This document shows, one piece after another, positions 17,840 through 25,280 of a stretch of 64,000 bases of DNA. Location: the NCBI RefSeq assembly GCF_017355985.1, contig NZ_JAFIQU010000017.1, forward strand, positions 81,108 through 145,107. Reading direction: 5' to 3'. How positions within the stretch are numbered: position 1 is the stretch's first letter; every line of letters begins with the position of its first letter. Below the pieces are notes generated by a model. That model was not told where the DNA came from. It saw only the letters and a list, made by a program, of their open reading frames with translations, and made no database searches. The stretch is from Arenibaculum pallidiluteum (GTDB taxonomy: Bacteria; Pseudomonadota; Alphaproteobacteria; Azospirillales; Azospirillaceae). Position numbers and translations under genes: made by a program.

Positions 17840-18826
17840 ATGGATCGCCGCAGGATCGGGACCACCCCGGTCGAGGTGACGGAGTTCGGTTTCGGCGGGG
17901 CCGCGATCGGCGGGCTGTACCGGCCGGCTTCCCGCGATGCCGCCATGGCTGCGCTGGATGCCGCCTGGGAGGCCGGCCTGCGCTGCTTCGACACTGCGCC
18001 CTTCTACGGGTTTGGCCTGTCCGAGCGGCGGATGGGCGACTTCCTGCGCGGCAAGCCGCGCGGTTCCTTCGTGCTGTCCACCAAGGTCGGCCGCCTGCTG
18101 CGCCCGGTGCCCGAGGACCAGGTGCCCGACCACGGCTACGCGGACCCGCTGCCTTTCGCGGTGGACTACGACTACGGCCATGACGGGGTGATGCGCTCTG
18201 TGGAGTTCAGCTTGGCGCGGCTCGGGCTCAACCGGGTCGACATCCTGCTGGTCCATGACATCGGTGCCTACACCCATGGCGAGGAGGCGCACCGGCGGCA
18301 CTTCCGCGACCTCATGGACGGCGGGCTCAGGGCGCTCGAGCGGCTGAAGGCCGAAGGCACCATCGCGGCCTACGGCCTCGGCGTGAACGAGGTGCAGGTC
18401 TGCCTGGAGGTGCTGGCCCGGGCTCCGCTGGACTGCATCCTGCTGGCCGGGCGCTGCACGCTTCTCGATCGCTCGGCCGAGGCCGAGCTGATCCCCTTCT
18501 GCGAGGCCCGCGGGACGTCGCTGCTGATCGGGGGCGCGCTCAACTCCGGCATTCTCGCGACCGGCGCGGTGCCGGGCGCGCGCTTCGACTACCGCCCCGC
18601 GCCCGAGGCGGTGATGGAACGCGTGCGCGGCCTGGATGCGGCCGCCGCGCGCCACGGCATCCCCCTGGCCGCGGCGGCCCTGCGCTTCCCGCTGCGCCAC
18701 CGGGCGGTCGCGAGCGTCCTGCTGGGCGCCGCCGACAAGGCCGAGCTGCGCCGAAGCCTCGACCTGCTGCACGTACCGGTGCCGGATGCGGCCTGGCCCG
18801 ACTTCCACCGCCACGCGATCCGCTGA
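17840..18826 (+). CDS. aldo/keto reductase, L-fucose/D-threo-aldose 1-dehydrogenase type
   Basis: A 328-residue TIM-barrel NAD(P) oxidoreductase. It has the catalytic tetrad context CFDTAPFYGFGLSERRMG (Asp and Tyr), STKVGRLL (Lys) and ILLVHDI (His). The long insert rich in Asp/Tyr (FAVDYDYGHDGVMRSVEFS) and the YGLGVNE segment are typical of pyridoxal 4-dehydrogenase/L-fucose dehydrogenase relatives. The ATG at 17840 follows GGGGGA. It is first in a sugar operon with a fucose mutarotase and a lactonase, which fits oxidation of L-fucose (or a similar aldose) to the lactone. Confidence 0.85.
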   Translation: MDRRRIGTTPVEVTEFGFGGAAIGGLYRPASRDAAMAALDAAWEAGLRCFDTAPFYGFGLSERRMGDFLRGKPRGSFVLSTKVGRLLRPVPEDQVPDHGYADPLPFAVDYDYGHDGVMRSVEFSLARLGLNRVDILLVHDIGAYTHGEEAHRRHFRDLMDGGLRALERLKAEGTIAAYGLGVNEVQVCLEVLARAPLDCILLAGRCTLLDRSAEAELIPFCEARGTSLLIGGALNSGILATGAVPGARFDYRPAPEAVMERVRGLDAAAARHGIPLAAAALRFPLRHRAVASVLLGAADKAELRRSLDLLHVPVPDAAWPDFHRHAIR

Positions 18827-18838
18827 GGAGCCCCGGCC

Positions 18839-19294
18839 ATGCTGCGCGGCGTTCATCCCCTACTCGGCCCGGACCTCCTGCACGCCCTGCGCAGCATGGG
18901 ACATGGGGATGAGATCGTGATCGCCGACGGCAACTTCCCCGCGGCATTCCTGGGCCCGCGTGTCGTGCGGGCGGACGGGCTGACGGCGACCGCGGTGGCG
19001 GAGGCAATCCTGACCCACATGCCGCTGGACACCTTCGCGCCCGAGGCGGCCCTGCGCATGGAGGTGGTCGGCGACCCCGGCAGCGTCCCCGAGGTGTGCC
19101 GCGCTTTCGAGACGCTGATCGCCCGGCTGGCGGGGCCGTTCCCGCTGGCCGCACTGGAACGCTTCGCCTTCTACGAGCGCGCGCGCCGGGCCGCCGTGAT
19201 CGTCGCGACCGGCGAGCCGCGGATCTACGCGAACCTGATCCTGAAGAAGGGCGTGCTGGAGGCCGGCGCGGCGCCGGCCCTGACGGAGGGGTGA
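18839..19294 (+). CDS. fucU: L-fucose mutarotase (RbsD/FucU family)
   Basis: A 151-residue sugar mutarotase converting alpha and beta anomers. Family marks are GVHPLLGPDLLHALRSMGHG with the conserved His, DEIVIADGNFPA, and the C-terminal EPRIYANLILKKG with the conserved Tyr. The length agrees with FucU (about 140-150). It starts 12 nt after the reductase stop. It would supply the beta-pyranose to the dehydrogenase. Confidence 0.92.
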   Translation: MLRGVHPLLGPDLLHALRSMGHGDEIVIADGNFPAAFLGPRVVRADGLTATAVAEAILTHMPLDTFAPEAALRMEVVGDPGSVPEVCRAFETLIARLAGPFPLAALERFAFYERARRAAVIVATGEPRIYANLILKKGVLEAGAAPALTEG

Positions 19295-19334
19295 TGCCGC
19301 CCCACCCGCATCGCCATGCCGCAAGACGCGGCAA

Positions 19335-19379
19335 TGGACATCGGAAGTGGACAGCGGAAGTGGACAGCAGAAGTGGACA
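19335..19379. repeat. 13-bp tandem repeat array A
   Basis: Three full and one partial copies of TGGACAGCGGAAG (first copy has a T in place of G, third an A for G) in the gap between fucU and the binding-protein gene. A related 13-bp array lies at 56233-56278. Confidence 0.85.
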
Positions 19380-19461
19380 AGGGCCGGGCGACCGCCGCCG
19401 CCGCCTCGCCCCGTCCGACGAGGACGGCTCAAAGACGGCGCGCATCAGGGAAGGAAGCAGC

Positions 19462-20490
19462 ATGTCGCTCGATCCCCGTTCACCGGTGCTTTCCCCCAGG
19501 GTCGGCCCCAATGTCGGCACCAAGGTCCGGCGCCGCGCCCTCGGCGCGCTGGCGGGCCTGCTGGGGCTTGCCGCCGCCGGCTTCGCCCCGCCAGCCGCCG
19601 CGGCCGACACGATCCCCATCATCGTGAAGGACACGACGGCCCAGTACTGGCAGATCGTCCTGGCCGGGGCGCGCAAGGCGGCCAAGGACCTCGGCGTCAA
19701 CGTCCCGGAGATGGGCGCCCAGAGCGAGGCCGACATCGCGGGCCAGATCTCGGCCCTGGAGAATGCGGTCGCATCCCGCCCCACGGCCATCGTGATCTCG
19801 CCGACCCAGTTCGCGGCGCTCGGGCCCCCGATCACGGAGGCGGCCAAGTCGGTCAAGATCATCGGCATCGATTCCGCCGCGGATTCCAAGGCCTTCACCT
19901 CGTTCCTGACGACCGACAACGTGCAGGGCGGCCGCCTCGCCGCCGACGCCCTGGCCGAGGCGGTGAAGGCGAAGACCGGCAAGGCCGAGGGGCCCGTCGC
20001 CCTGATCACCTCGCTCCCGGGCGTCGGGTCGCTGGACCAGCGGGCCAAGGGTTTCAAGGAGACGCTGGCGTCGAAGTATCCCGGGCTGAAGCTGGTGGCC
20101 GAGCGGGTCGCCGACGGCCAGCCGACCACGGGGCTGAACATCACCACCGACCTGCTGACGGCCAATCCGAACCTGGTGGGGATCTTCGCCTCGAACCTGA
20201 CCATGGCGCAGGGGGCCGGGCAGGCCGTCGCGGAGCTGAAGCCCGAGAAGCTGAGCCTGATCGGCTTCGACAGCGATCCCAAGCTCGTGCAGTTCCTGAA
20301 GGACGGCGTGATCTCGGCGCTGATCGTGCAGGACCCCTTCCGCATGGGCTACGACGGGGTGAAGACCGCGCTGGCCGCCGCCAAGGGCGAGAAGGTGCCG
20401 GCGGACGTCGACACCGGCGTCAACCTGATCACCAAGGCCAATCTGGAGACGCCGCGCGCGCAGGAGCTGCTGAACCCGAAGCTGAACTGA
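19462..20490 (+). CDS. ABC sugar transporter periplasmic binding protein (RbsB-type)
   Basis: A 342-residue receptor with a signal peptide (about residues 1-48, hydrophobic core ALGALAGLLGLAAAGF, ending AAAAD). The mature part is the type I periplasmic-binding fold: IPIIVKDTTAQYWQIVLAGA, GQISALENAVASRPTAIVIS, IIGIDSAADSKAF, TTDNVQGGRLAA, NLVGIFASN and LSLIGFDSD. It would deliver an aldose, probably L-fucose or a related sugar, to the permease. Confidence 0.92.
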   Translation: MSLDPRSPVLSPRVGPNVGTKVRRRALGALAGLLGLAAAGFAPPAAAADTIPIIVKDTTAQYWQIVLAGARKAAKDLGVNVPEMGAQSEADIAGQISALENAVASRPTAIVISPTQFAALGPPITEAAKSVKIIGIDSAADSKAFTSFLTTDNVQGGRLAADALAEAVKAKTGKAEGPVALITSLPGVGSLDQRAKGFKETLASKYPGLKLVAERVADGQPTTGLNITTDLLTANPNLVGIFASNLTMAQGAGQAVAELKPEKLSLIGFDSDPKLVQFLKDGVISALIVQDPFRMGYDGVKTALAAAKGEKVPADVDTGVNLITKANLETPRAQELLNPKLN

Positions 20491-20497
20491 CGTGCCG

Positions 20498-20534
20498 CCG
20501 GCGGCGCCCCGCGCGGTGCCGCCGGTCCCTTTTC
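20498..20534 (+). terminator. hairpin with T-run after the binding-protein gene
   Basis: 8-bp GC stem (CCGGCGGC / GCCGCCGG) with a 12-nt loop followed by TCCCTTTT. It probably terminates part of the transcripts and lowers expression of the ATPase and permease relative to the receptor. Confidence 0.5.
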
Positions 20535-20581
20535 CGGCAATGCCTTCGCCGGCAGCTCCGCCGCCTCCGCGAGGTCACCCC

Positions 20582-22081
20582 ATGCCCGATACCGCCGGCC
20601 CGGCCATGCCGCTGCTCGAGCTGCGCCAGGTCGACAAGCGCTTCACCGGCACCTACGCGCTGAAGCGGATCGACCTGGCCTTCAGGGCCGGCGAGATCCA
20701 CGCCGTCGTCGGCGAGAACGGCGCCGGCAAGTCGACCATGATCAAGATCCTGACCGGCGCCTACCGGCGCAGCGGCGGGACGATTCTGTGGGAGGGCCGC
20801 GAGGTCGCGCTCGACACGCCCAGCGCCGCCCGGGCGCTCGGCATCGACGCCGTCCACCAGGAGGTCGTCCTGTGCCCGCACCTGACCGTCGCGGCCAACA
20901 TGTTCCTCGGAGACGAGCGATCGGGCTACGGCCTGCTACGCGAGCGCGAGATGACCGCGCGCGCCCAGGCGGTGCTGGACGACATCGGCTTTCCCATCGA
21001 CGCGGCGGCGGTGCTCGCGGACCTCACGATCGGGCAGCAGCAGCTCGTCGCCGCGGCCCGCGCCGCCATGCGCGGCACCCGCTTCCTGATCTTCGACGAA
21101 CCCACGGCCTATCTGACGCGCCAGGAGACGCACCAGCTCTTCGCCCTGATCCGGCGCCTGCACGGCGAGGGCGTGACCATCGTCTACATCAGCCACCGGC
21201 TGGAGGAGATCTTCGAGCTGGCCCAGCGCGTCTCAGTCCTGCGCGACGGCAGCCTCGTCGCGACGCGCGCCGTCGCCGAGACGGACGAGCGCCAGCTGAT
21301 CCGCGACATGGTCGCCCGCTCCATCGAGGAGATCCACTACAAGGAGGAGATCCCGAAGGGCCCGGCCCTGCTGGAGGTCGAGGGGCTGTCGGGCCCGGGA
21401 TTCTCGGACGTCTCGCTCAGCGTGCATGCGGGCGAGGTCGTGGGGCTCTACGGGCTCGTCGGCGCCGGCCGGAGCGAGTTCGTACAGGCCGTCTTCGGCC
21501 GCCGGCGCAGGACGGCCGGGCGCATCCGCTTCAAGGGGCGGGAGGTGGAGATCCGCCGCGAGCGCGACGCCATCGACCTCGGCATCGCGCTGGTGCCCGA
21601 GAGCCGCCGCGACCAGGGCCTGTGCCTGAACCTGGAGGTCGGCCACAACCTGAACCTGCCGATCTTCCACCGGCTGGCGCCGCGCGGTCTCGTCGACGGC
21701 CGCGCCGAGGCGGAGGCAGCCCAGCGGCAGATCGACGACATGCGCATCGTGACGCAGTCGCACCGCGCCGAGGCGGCGACGCTGTCCGGCGGTAACCAGC
21801 AGAAGATCGTGATCGGCAAGTGGCTCAGCCACGGGGCCGAGCTCTTCATCTTCGACGAGCCGACGGTGGGCGTGGACGTCGGCACCAAGGTGGAGATCTA
21901 CCGGACCTTCGCGAAGCTCCTGCGCGCGGGCGCGGGCATCATCCTGATCTCGTCCTACCTGCCCGAAGTGCACGATCTCTCGGACGAGCTCCACGTCTTC
22001 CACCGCGGGCGCGTGGTGGCGCGCCACCGCTCGCGCGAGGTCGACGCGGAAACCATCCTCAAGGAGGCCATCGGTGTCTGA
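20582..22081 (+). CDS. ABC sugar transporter ATPase (RbsA/XylG-type, double domain)
   Basis: A 499-residue tandem ATPase of the carbohydrate uptake-2 class. The first half has Walker A GENGAGKSTM, signature-region LTIGQQQLVAAARA, Walker B FLIFDEPTAYLT. The second half has a degenerate Walker A (GLVGAGRSEF), signature LSGGNQQKIVIGKW and Walker B LFIFDEPTVGVD. An asymmetric pair like this is normal for the family. The ATG at 20582 follows GAGGT. It overlaps the permease gene by 8 nt. Confidence 0.93.
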   Translation: MPDTAGPAMPLLELRQVDKRFTGTYALKRIDLAFRAGEIHAVVGENGAGKSTMIKILTGAYRRSGGTILWEGREVALDTPSAARALGIDAVHQEVVLCPHLTVAANMFLGDERSGYGLLREREMTARAQAVLDDIGFPIDAAAVLADLTIGQQQLVAAARAAMRGTRFLIFDEPTAYLTRQETHQLFALIRRLHGEGVTIVYISHRLEEIFELAQRVSVLRDGSLVATRAVAETDERQLIRDMVARSIEEIHYKEEIPKGPALLEVEGLSGPGFSDVSLSVHAGEVVGLYGLVGAGRSEFVQAVFGRRRRTAGRIRFKGREVEIRRERDAIDLGIALVPESRRDQGLCLNLEVGHNLNLPIFHRLAPRGLVDGRAEAEAAQRQIDDMRIVTQSHRAEAATLSGGNQQKIVIGKWLSHGAELFIFDEPTVGVDVGTKVEIYRTFAKLLRAGAGIILISSYLPEVHDLSDELHVFHRGRVVARHRSREVDAETILKEAIGV

Positions 22082-23075
22082 GATCGCGAACAACGCGGGC
22101 GCCAACAGCGCGGGTCTGGCGGCCCCGGTGCGTCGGCGCCGGGGCTTCCGCTTCGGCCTGCTGCTGAACCTGACGCTGCTCGGCCTGCTCCTGCTGCTCT
22201 GGCTGCTGCTCGCCCTTTCCACGGACAATTTCGCGACCTACAGCAACATCAGCAACCTCGCGCGGCAGGCCTCGCTCTTCGCGATCATCGCGGTGGGCCA
22301 GACCTTCGTGATCATCACAGCGGGCATCGACCTGTCGGTGGGCGCGGTCGTCGGGCTCGCCTCGACGGTCGTGGCGATGCTGCTGGTCGGCGGGGTGCCG
22401 GTCTGGGCGGCGGTGGCGGTGACGCTCCTGATGGGCGTCGGGATCGGGCTGTTCCACGGCTTCGCCATCGTGCGGCTGCGCCTGCCGCCCTTCATCGTGA
22501 CGCTGGCGACGCTGACGGCGCTACGCGGCATCGGCCTGCTGATGACCGGGGGGCAGACCATCGCCGGCATGCCGGCCGCCTTCGGCTCCTTCTCCAGGGA
22601 GTCCTTCCTGGGCGTGCCGAACCTGTTCTGGGTGGTGATCGCGGTCGCGATCCCCTGTTACGTGGTTCTGCACCACAGCCGCTGGGGCCGTCACCTCTAC
22701 GCGGTTGGCAGCAACCAGGAGGCGGCGCGCCTGTCCGGCGTCAATGTCGGGCGGACCATCTACTTCGCCTATGTGGTCTCGGCCACGCTCGCGGCCCTGA
22801 CCGGCATCCTGACGGCCTCGCGCATCGGCGTCGGGGTCGCGACCACCGGCGACGGTTGGGAGCTGCAGTCCATCGCCTCCTCGGTGATCGGGGGCGCCAG
22901 CCTGTTCGGCGCGGTCGGCAGCGTGATCGGCCCGCTGCTCGGCGCGGTCCTGCTGACCACCATCAACAACGGCGCCAACCTGCTGAACGTGAATCCCTTC
23001 TGGCAGCGCATCATCACCGGCGCGCTGATCATCGTGATCGTCTATTTCGACCAGCTCCGGCGGCGCCGGCGCTGA
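22074..23075 (+). CDS. ABC sugar transporter permease (RbsC-type)
   Basis: A 333-residue inner-membrane permease with about 9-10 helices. It includes FAIIAVGQTFVIITAGIDLS and SVGAVVGLASTV, the family signature, plus LPPFIVTLATLTALRGIGLL and VIGGASLFGAVGSVIG. The start is GTG at 22074, overlapping the ATPase stop (GGTGTCTGA), with AAGGAGG just upstream. It completes the sugar importer. Confidence 0.92.
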   Translation: MSEIANNAGANSAGLAAPVRRRRGFRFGLLLNLTLLGLLLLLWLLLALSTDNFATYSNISNLARQASLFAIIAVGQTFVIITAGIDLSVGAVVGLASTVVAMLLVGGVPVWAAVAVTLLMGVGIGLFHGFAIVRLRLPPFIVTLATLTALRGIGLLMTGGQTIAGMPAAFGSFSRESFLGVPNLFWVVIAVAIPCYVVLHHSRWGRHLYAVGSNQEAARLSGVNVGRTIYFAYVVSATLAALTGILTASRIGVGVATTGDGWELQSIASSVIGGASLFGAVGSVIGPLLGAVLLTTINNGANLLNVNPFWQRIITGALIIVIVYFDQLRRRRR

Positions 23076-23097
23076 TCATCCCGGACGGAGGCCGCCC

Positions 23098-23931
23098 ATG
23101 CGCATCGACAGCCACCAGCACTACTGGCGCATCGCCCGCGGCGACTACGGCTGGATGACCGAGGCGGTGGCGCCGATCAGGCGCGACCTCATGCCGGCGG
23201 ACCTGGCACCGCACCTGGACGCGGCGGGGATCGCCGGCACCATCCTCGTCCAGGCGGCGCCGACGCTCGCCGAGACCGAGTTCCTGCTGGACCTCGCCGA
23301 GAGCGACGCGCGCATCCTGGGGGTCGTGGGCTGGGTCGACCTTGCCGCCCCCGGCGCCACGCGGGAGCTGGAGCGGCTGGCTCGCCGCCCGAAGTTCCGC
23401 GGCATCCGCCCCATGCTGCAGGACATCGCGGACACGTTCTGGATCCTGCGTCCCGAGGCGGTCGCGGCGCTGGAGGCCGCGGCGGCGCTCGGTCTGCGCC
23501 TCGATGCCCTGGCGAGGCCGCGCCACCTGCCGGTGGTGTCGGCCCTGGCCGACCGCCTTCCCGCCCTGCCCATCGTGCTGGACCACTGCGCCAAACCCGA
23601 CATCGCCGCGGGCGCCATGCGCCCCTGGGCGCGCGACATCGAGGCCCTGGCGGAGCGGCCGCAGGTCTTCTGCAAGCTCTCGGGACTCGCGACCGAGGCA
23701 CCGCCCGACTGGACCGTCGCCGACCTCGCCCCCTATGCCGCGACGGTCCTGCAGGCCTTCGGCGCCGACCGGGTGATGTTCGGAAGCGACTGGCCGGTGC
23801 TGGAGCTGGCCGGCACCTATCCGCAATGGCTGGCCGCCGCGGCCGAGCTGGTGGACCGCTTCGCCCCGGATGGCGCCACCGCCGTCTTCGGCGGCACCGC
23901 CGCGCGCTTCTATGGGCCCCCTGCGGCCTGA
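23098..23931 (+). CDS. amidohydrolase-family lactonase (L-fuconolactonase-like)
   Basis: A 277-residue amidohydrolase-2 (COG3618) protein. It has the metal-binding HxH in RIDSHQHYW, LDHCAKPD, and the catalytic Asp in MFGSDWPVLE. COG3618 includes L-fuconolactonase and L-rhamnonolactonase. With the dehydrogenase and mutarotase upstream it would open the sugar lactone to the acid. The next pathway steps (dehydratase, keto-acid dehydrogenase) are not present here. Confidence 0.88.
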   Translation: MRIDSHQHYWRIARGDYGWMTEAVAPIRRDLMPADLAPHLDAAGIAGTILVQAAPTLAETEFLLDLAESDARILGVVGWVDLAAPGATRELERLARRPKFRGIRPMLQDIADTFWILRPEAVAALEAAAALGLRLDALARPRHLPVVSALADRLPALPIVLDHCAKPDIAAGAMRPWARDIEALAERPQVFCKLSGLATEAPPDWTVADLAPYAATVLQAFGADRVMFGSDWPVLELAGTYPQWLAAAAELVDRFAPDGATAVFGGTAARFYGPPAA

Positions 23932-23983
23932 TGGCCGTCCGGGCATCTTGCGCGCCGCCGCTGGACACGCCCATCCTCGCGCG

Positions 23984-25255
23984 ATGGAAATCCGCCCGGC
24001 CCGCATCGAGGACGCGGCAGCCGCATGCGAGGTGCTGCGGCGCTCCATCCTCGAGCTCTGCGTCGCGGACCATCGCGGCGACCCAGCCATACTGGAGCAC
24101 TGGCTCGCCAACAAGACGCCCGAGACCGTCGCAGCCTGGATCCGCCGTCCCGAAAACTACGTCCTCGTCGCCACCGAGGGGGATGCGATCCTCGCTGTCG
24201 GCGCAGTGACCGGACAGGGCGAGATCACGCTGAACTACGTCTCTCCGGACGTCCGGTTCCGCGGTGTCAGCCGGGCCCTCGTGGCTGGGCTCGAGGACAA
24301 GGCCCGCGCATGCGGGAACGACACCTGCACTCTGATCAGTACGGAGACGGCGCGCCGCTTCTATCGCGCTGCGGGCTATGTCGAGCAGGGGCCACCGAAG
24401 AGCAGCTTCGGATCCAGCCTCGCCTGGCCGATGGCGAAGCGGATTGCCCCGGAGCCCGTCTTGCGCACACGCGCGTCGCTTCGCGCGGACCTGCAGGCCC
24501 TGGGCCTGCGCGCGGGCGACATAGTCATGGTGCATGCGGCGATGAGGCGGGTGGGACGGCTGCTCGGCGGCCCGGACGCGCTGATCGGCGCCCTGCTCGA
24601 TGCGGTCGGCCCGACGGGGACGGTCCTCGCCTACACCGACTGGGAGGCCGATCACGAGGCGCTGCTGGATGCGGATGGACGCATTCCGCCGGCCTGGCGC
24701 GGGCATGTCCCGCCCTTCGATCCGGTGGCATCGCGCGCCGCGCGGGGCAACGGCGTCCTCGCGGAGTTCGTCCGCACCACGCCCGGTGCCCTGCGCAGCG
24801 GCAATCCCGGTGCCTCGGTCGCGGCGATCGGCGCGCGCGCAGCCTGGCTCACCGCAGACCATCCGCTGGACTACGGCTATGGCGCCGGATCCCCGCTCGC
24901 CAGGCTGGTCCAGGCCGGGGGCCGGGTCCTGATGGCGGGGGCACCGCTCGACACCATGACGCTTCTGCACCACGCCGAGCATCTGGCGCGGATCCCCGGC
25001 AAGCGCGTACGCCGCGGCGAGGTGCCGTTCGCCACGCCTGAGGGTGTGCGCTGGCGCATGACCGAGGAGTTCGAGACCGCCATCCCGGTTGTCCCCGGTC
25101 TCGACGAAGACTGCTTTGCCGCCATCGTCCGCGACTTCCTGGCAAACGGGCGCGGCGCGCATGGCCACGTGGGCGCCGCGCCGTCGGTGCTCGTCGACGC
25201 CGCGCCCATCTGCGCCTTCGCCGTCGCATGGCTGGAGGACCGCGCCGGGGGCTGA
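23984..25255 (+). CDS. GNAT acetyltransferase fused to an AAC(3)-type aminoglycoside N-acetyltransferase
   Basis: A 423-residue fusion. Residues 1-155 are a GNAT domain: EIRPARIEDAAAACEVLRRS, ILAVGAVTG, FRGVSRALVAGLEDKARACG (acetyl-CoA loop) and RFYRAAGY. From about 165 it follows AAC(3)-II/III enzymes: RADLQALGLRAGDIVMVHAA, GPTGTVLAYTDWE, PPFDPVASRAARGNGVLAEF, GAPLDTMTLLHHAEHLARIP. Both domains look complete and no stop separates them. It may modify aminoglycosides or an amino-sugar compound. It begins 52 nt after the lactonase gene and ends in a strong hairpin. No promoter or mobile element is seen, so it seems a chromosomal gene. Confidence 0.87.
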   Translation: MEIRPARIEDAAAACEVLRRSILELCVADHRGDPAILEHWLANKTPETVAAWIRRPENYVLVATEGDAILAVGAVTGQGEITLNYVSPDVRFRGVSRALVAGLEDKARACGNDTCTLISTETARRFYRAAGYVEQGPPKSSFGSSLAWPMAKRIAPEPVLRTRASLRADLQALGLRAGDIVMVHAAMRRVGRLLGGPDALIGALLDAVGPTGTVLAYTDWEADHEALLDADGRIPPAWRGHVPPFDPVASRAARGNGVLAEFVRTTPGALRSGNPGASVAAIGARAAWLTADHPLDYGYGAGSPLARLVQAGGRVLMAGAPLDTMTLLHHAEHLARIPGKRVRRGEVPFATPEGVRWRMTEEFETAIPVVPGLDEDCFAAIVRDFLANGRGAHGHVGAAPSVLVDAAPICAFAVAWLEDRAGG

Positions 25256-25268
25256 TCCCCCCGGCGCG
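25241..25268. terminator. bidirectional hairpin terminator
   Basis: Perfect 11-bp GC stem (CGCGCCGGGGG / CCCCCGGCGCG) with a 6-nt loop. It includes the stop codon of the acetyltransferase gene and lies between it and the convergent TPR gene. Confidence 0.65.
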
Positions 25269-25280
25269 TTCGTCTGTGTG

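Noticed and set aside
15713..18856. A 1047-residue minus-strand frame
   Set aside because: Runs out of frame through the fusion-regulator gene and antisense to the aldo/keto reductase; only the shorter in-frame genes carry domain signatures.
19335..19379. Short tandem repeats as a CRISPR array
   Set aside because: Units of 13 bp without spacers and no cas genes in the window.
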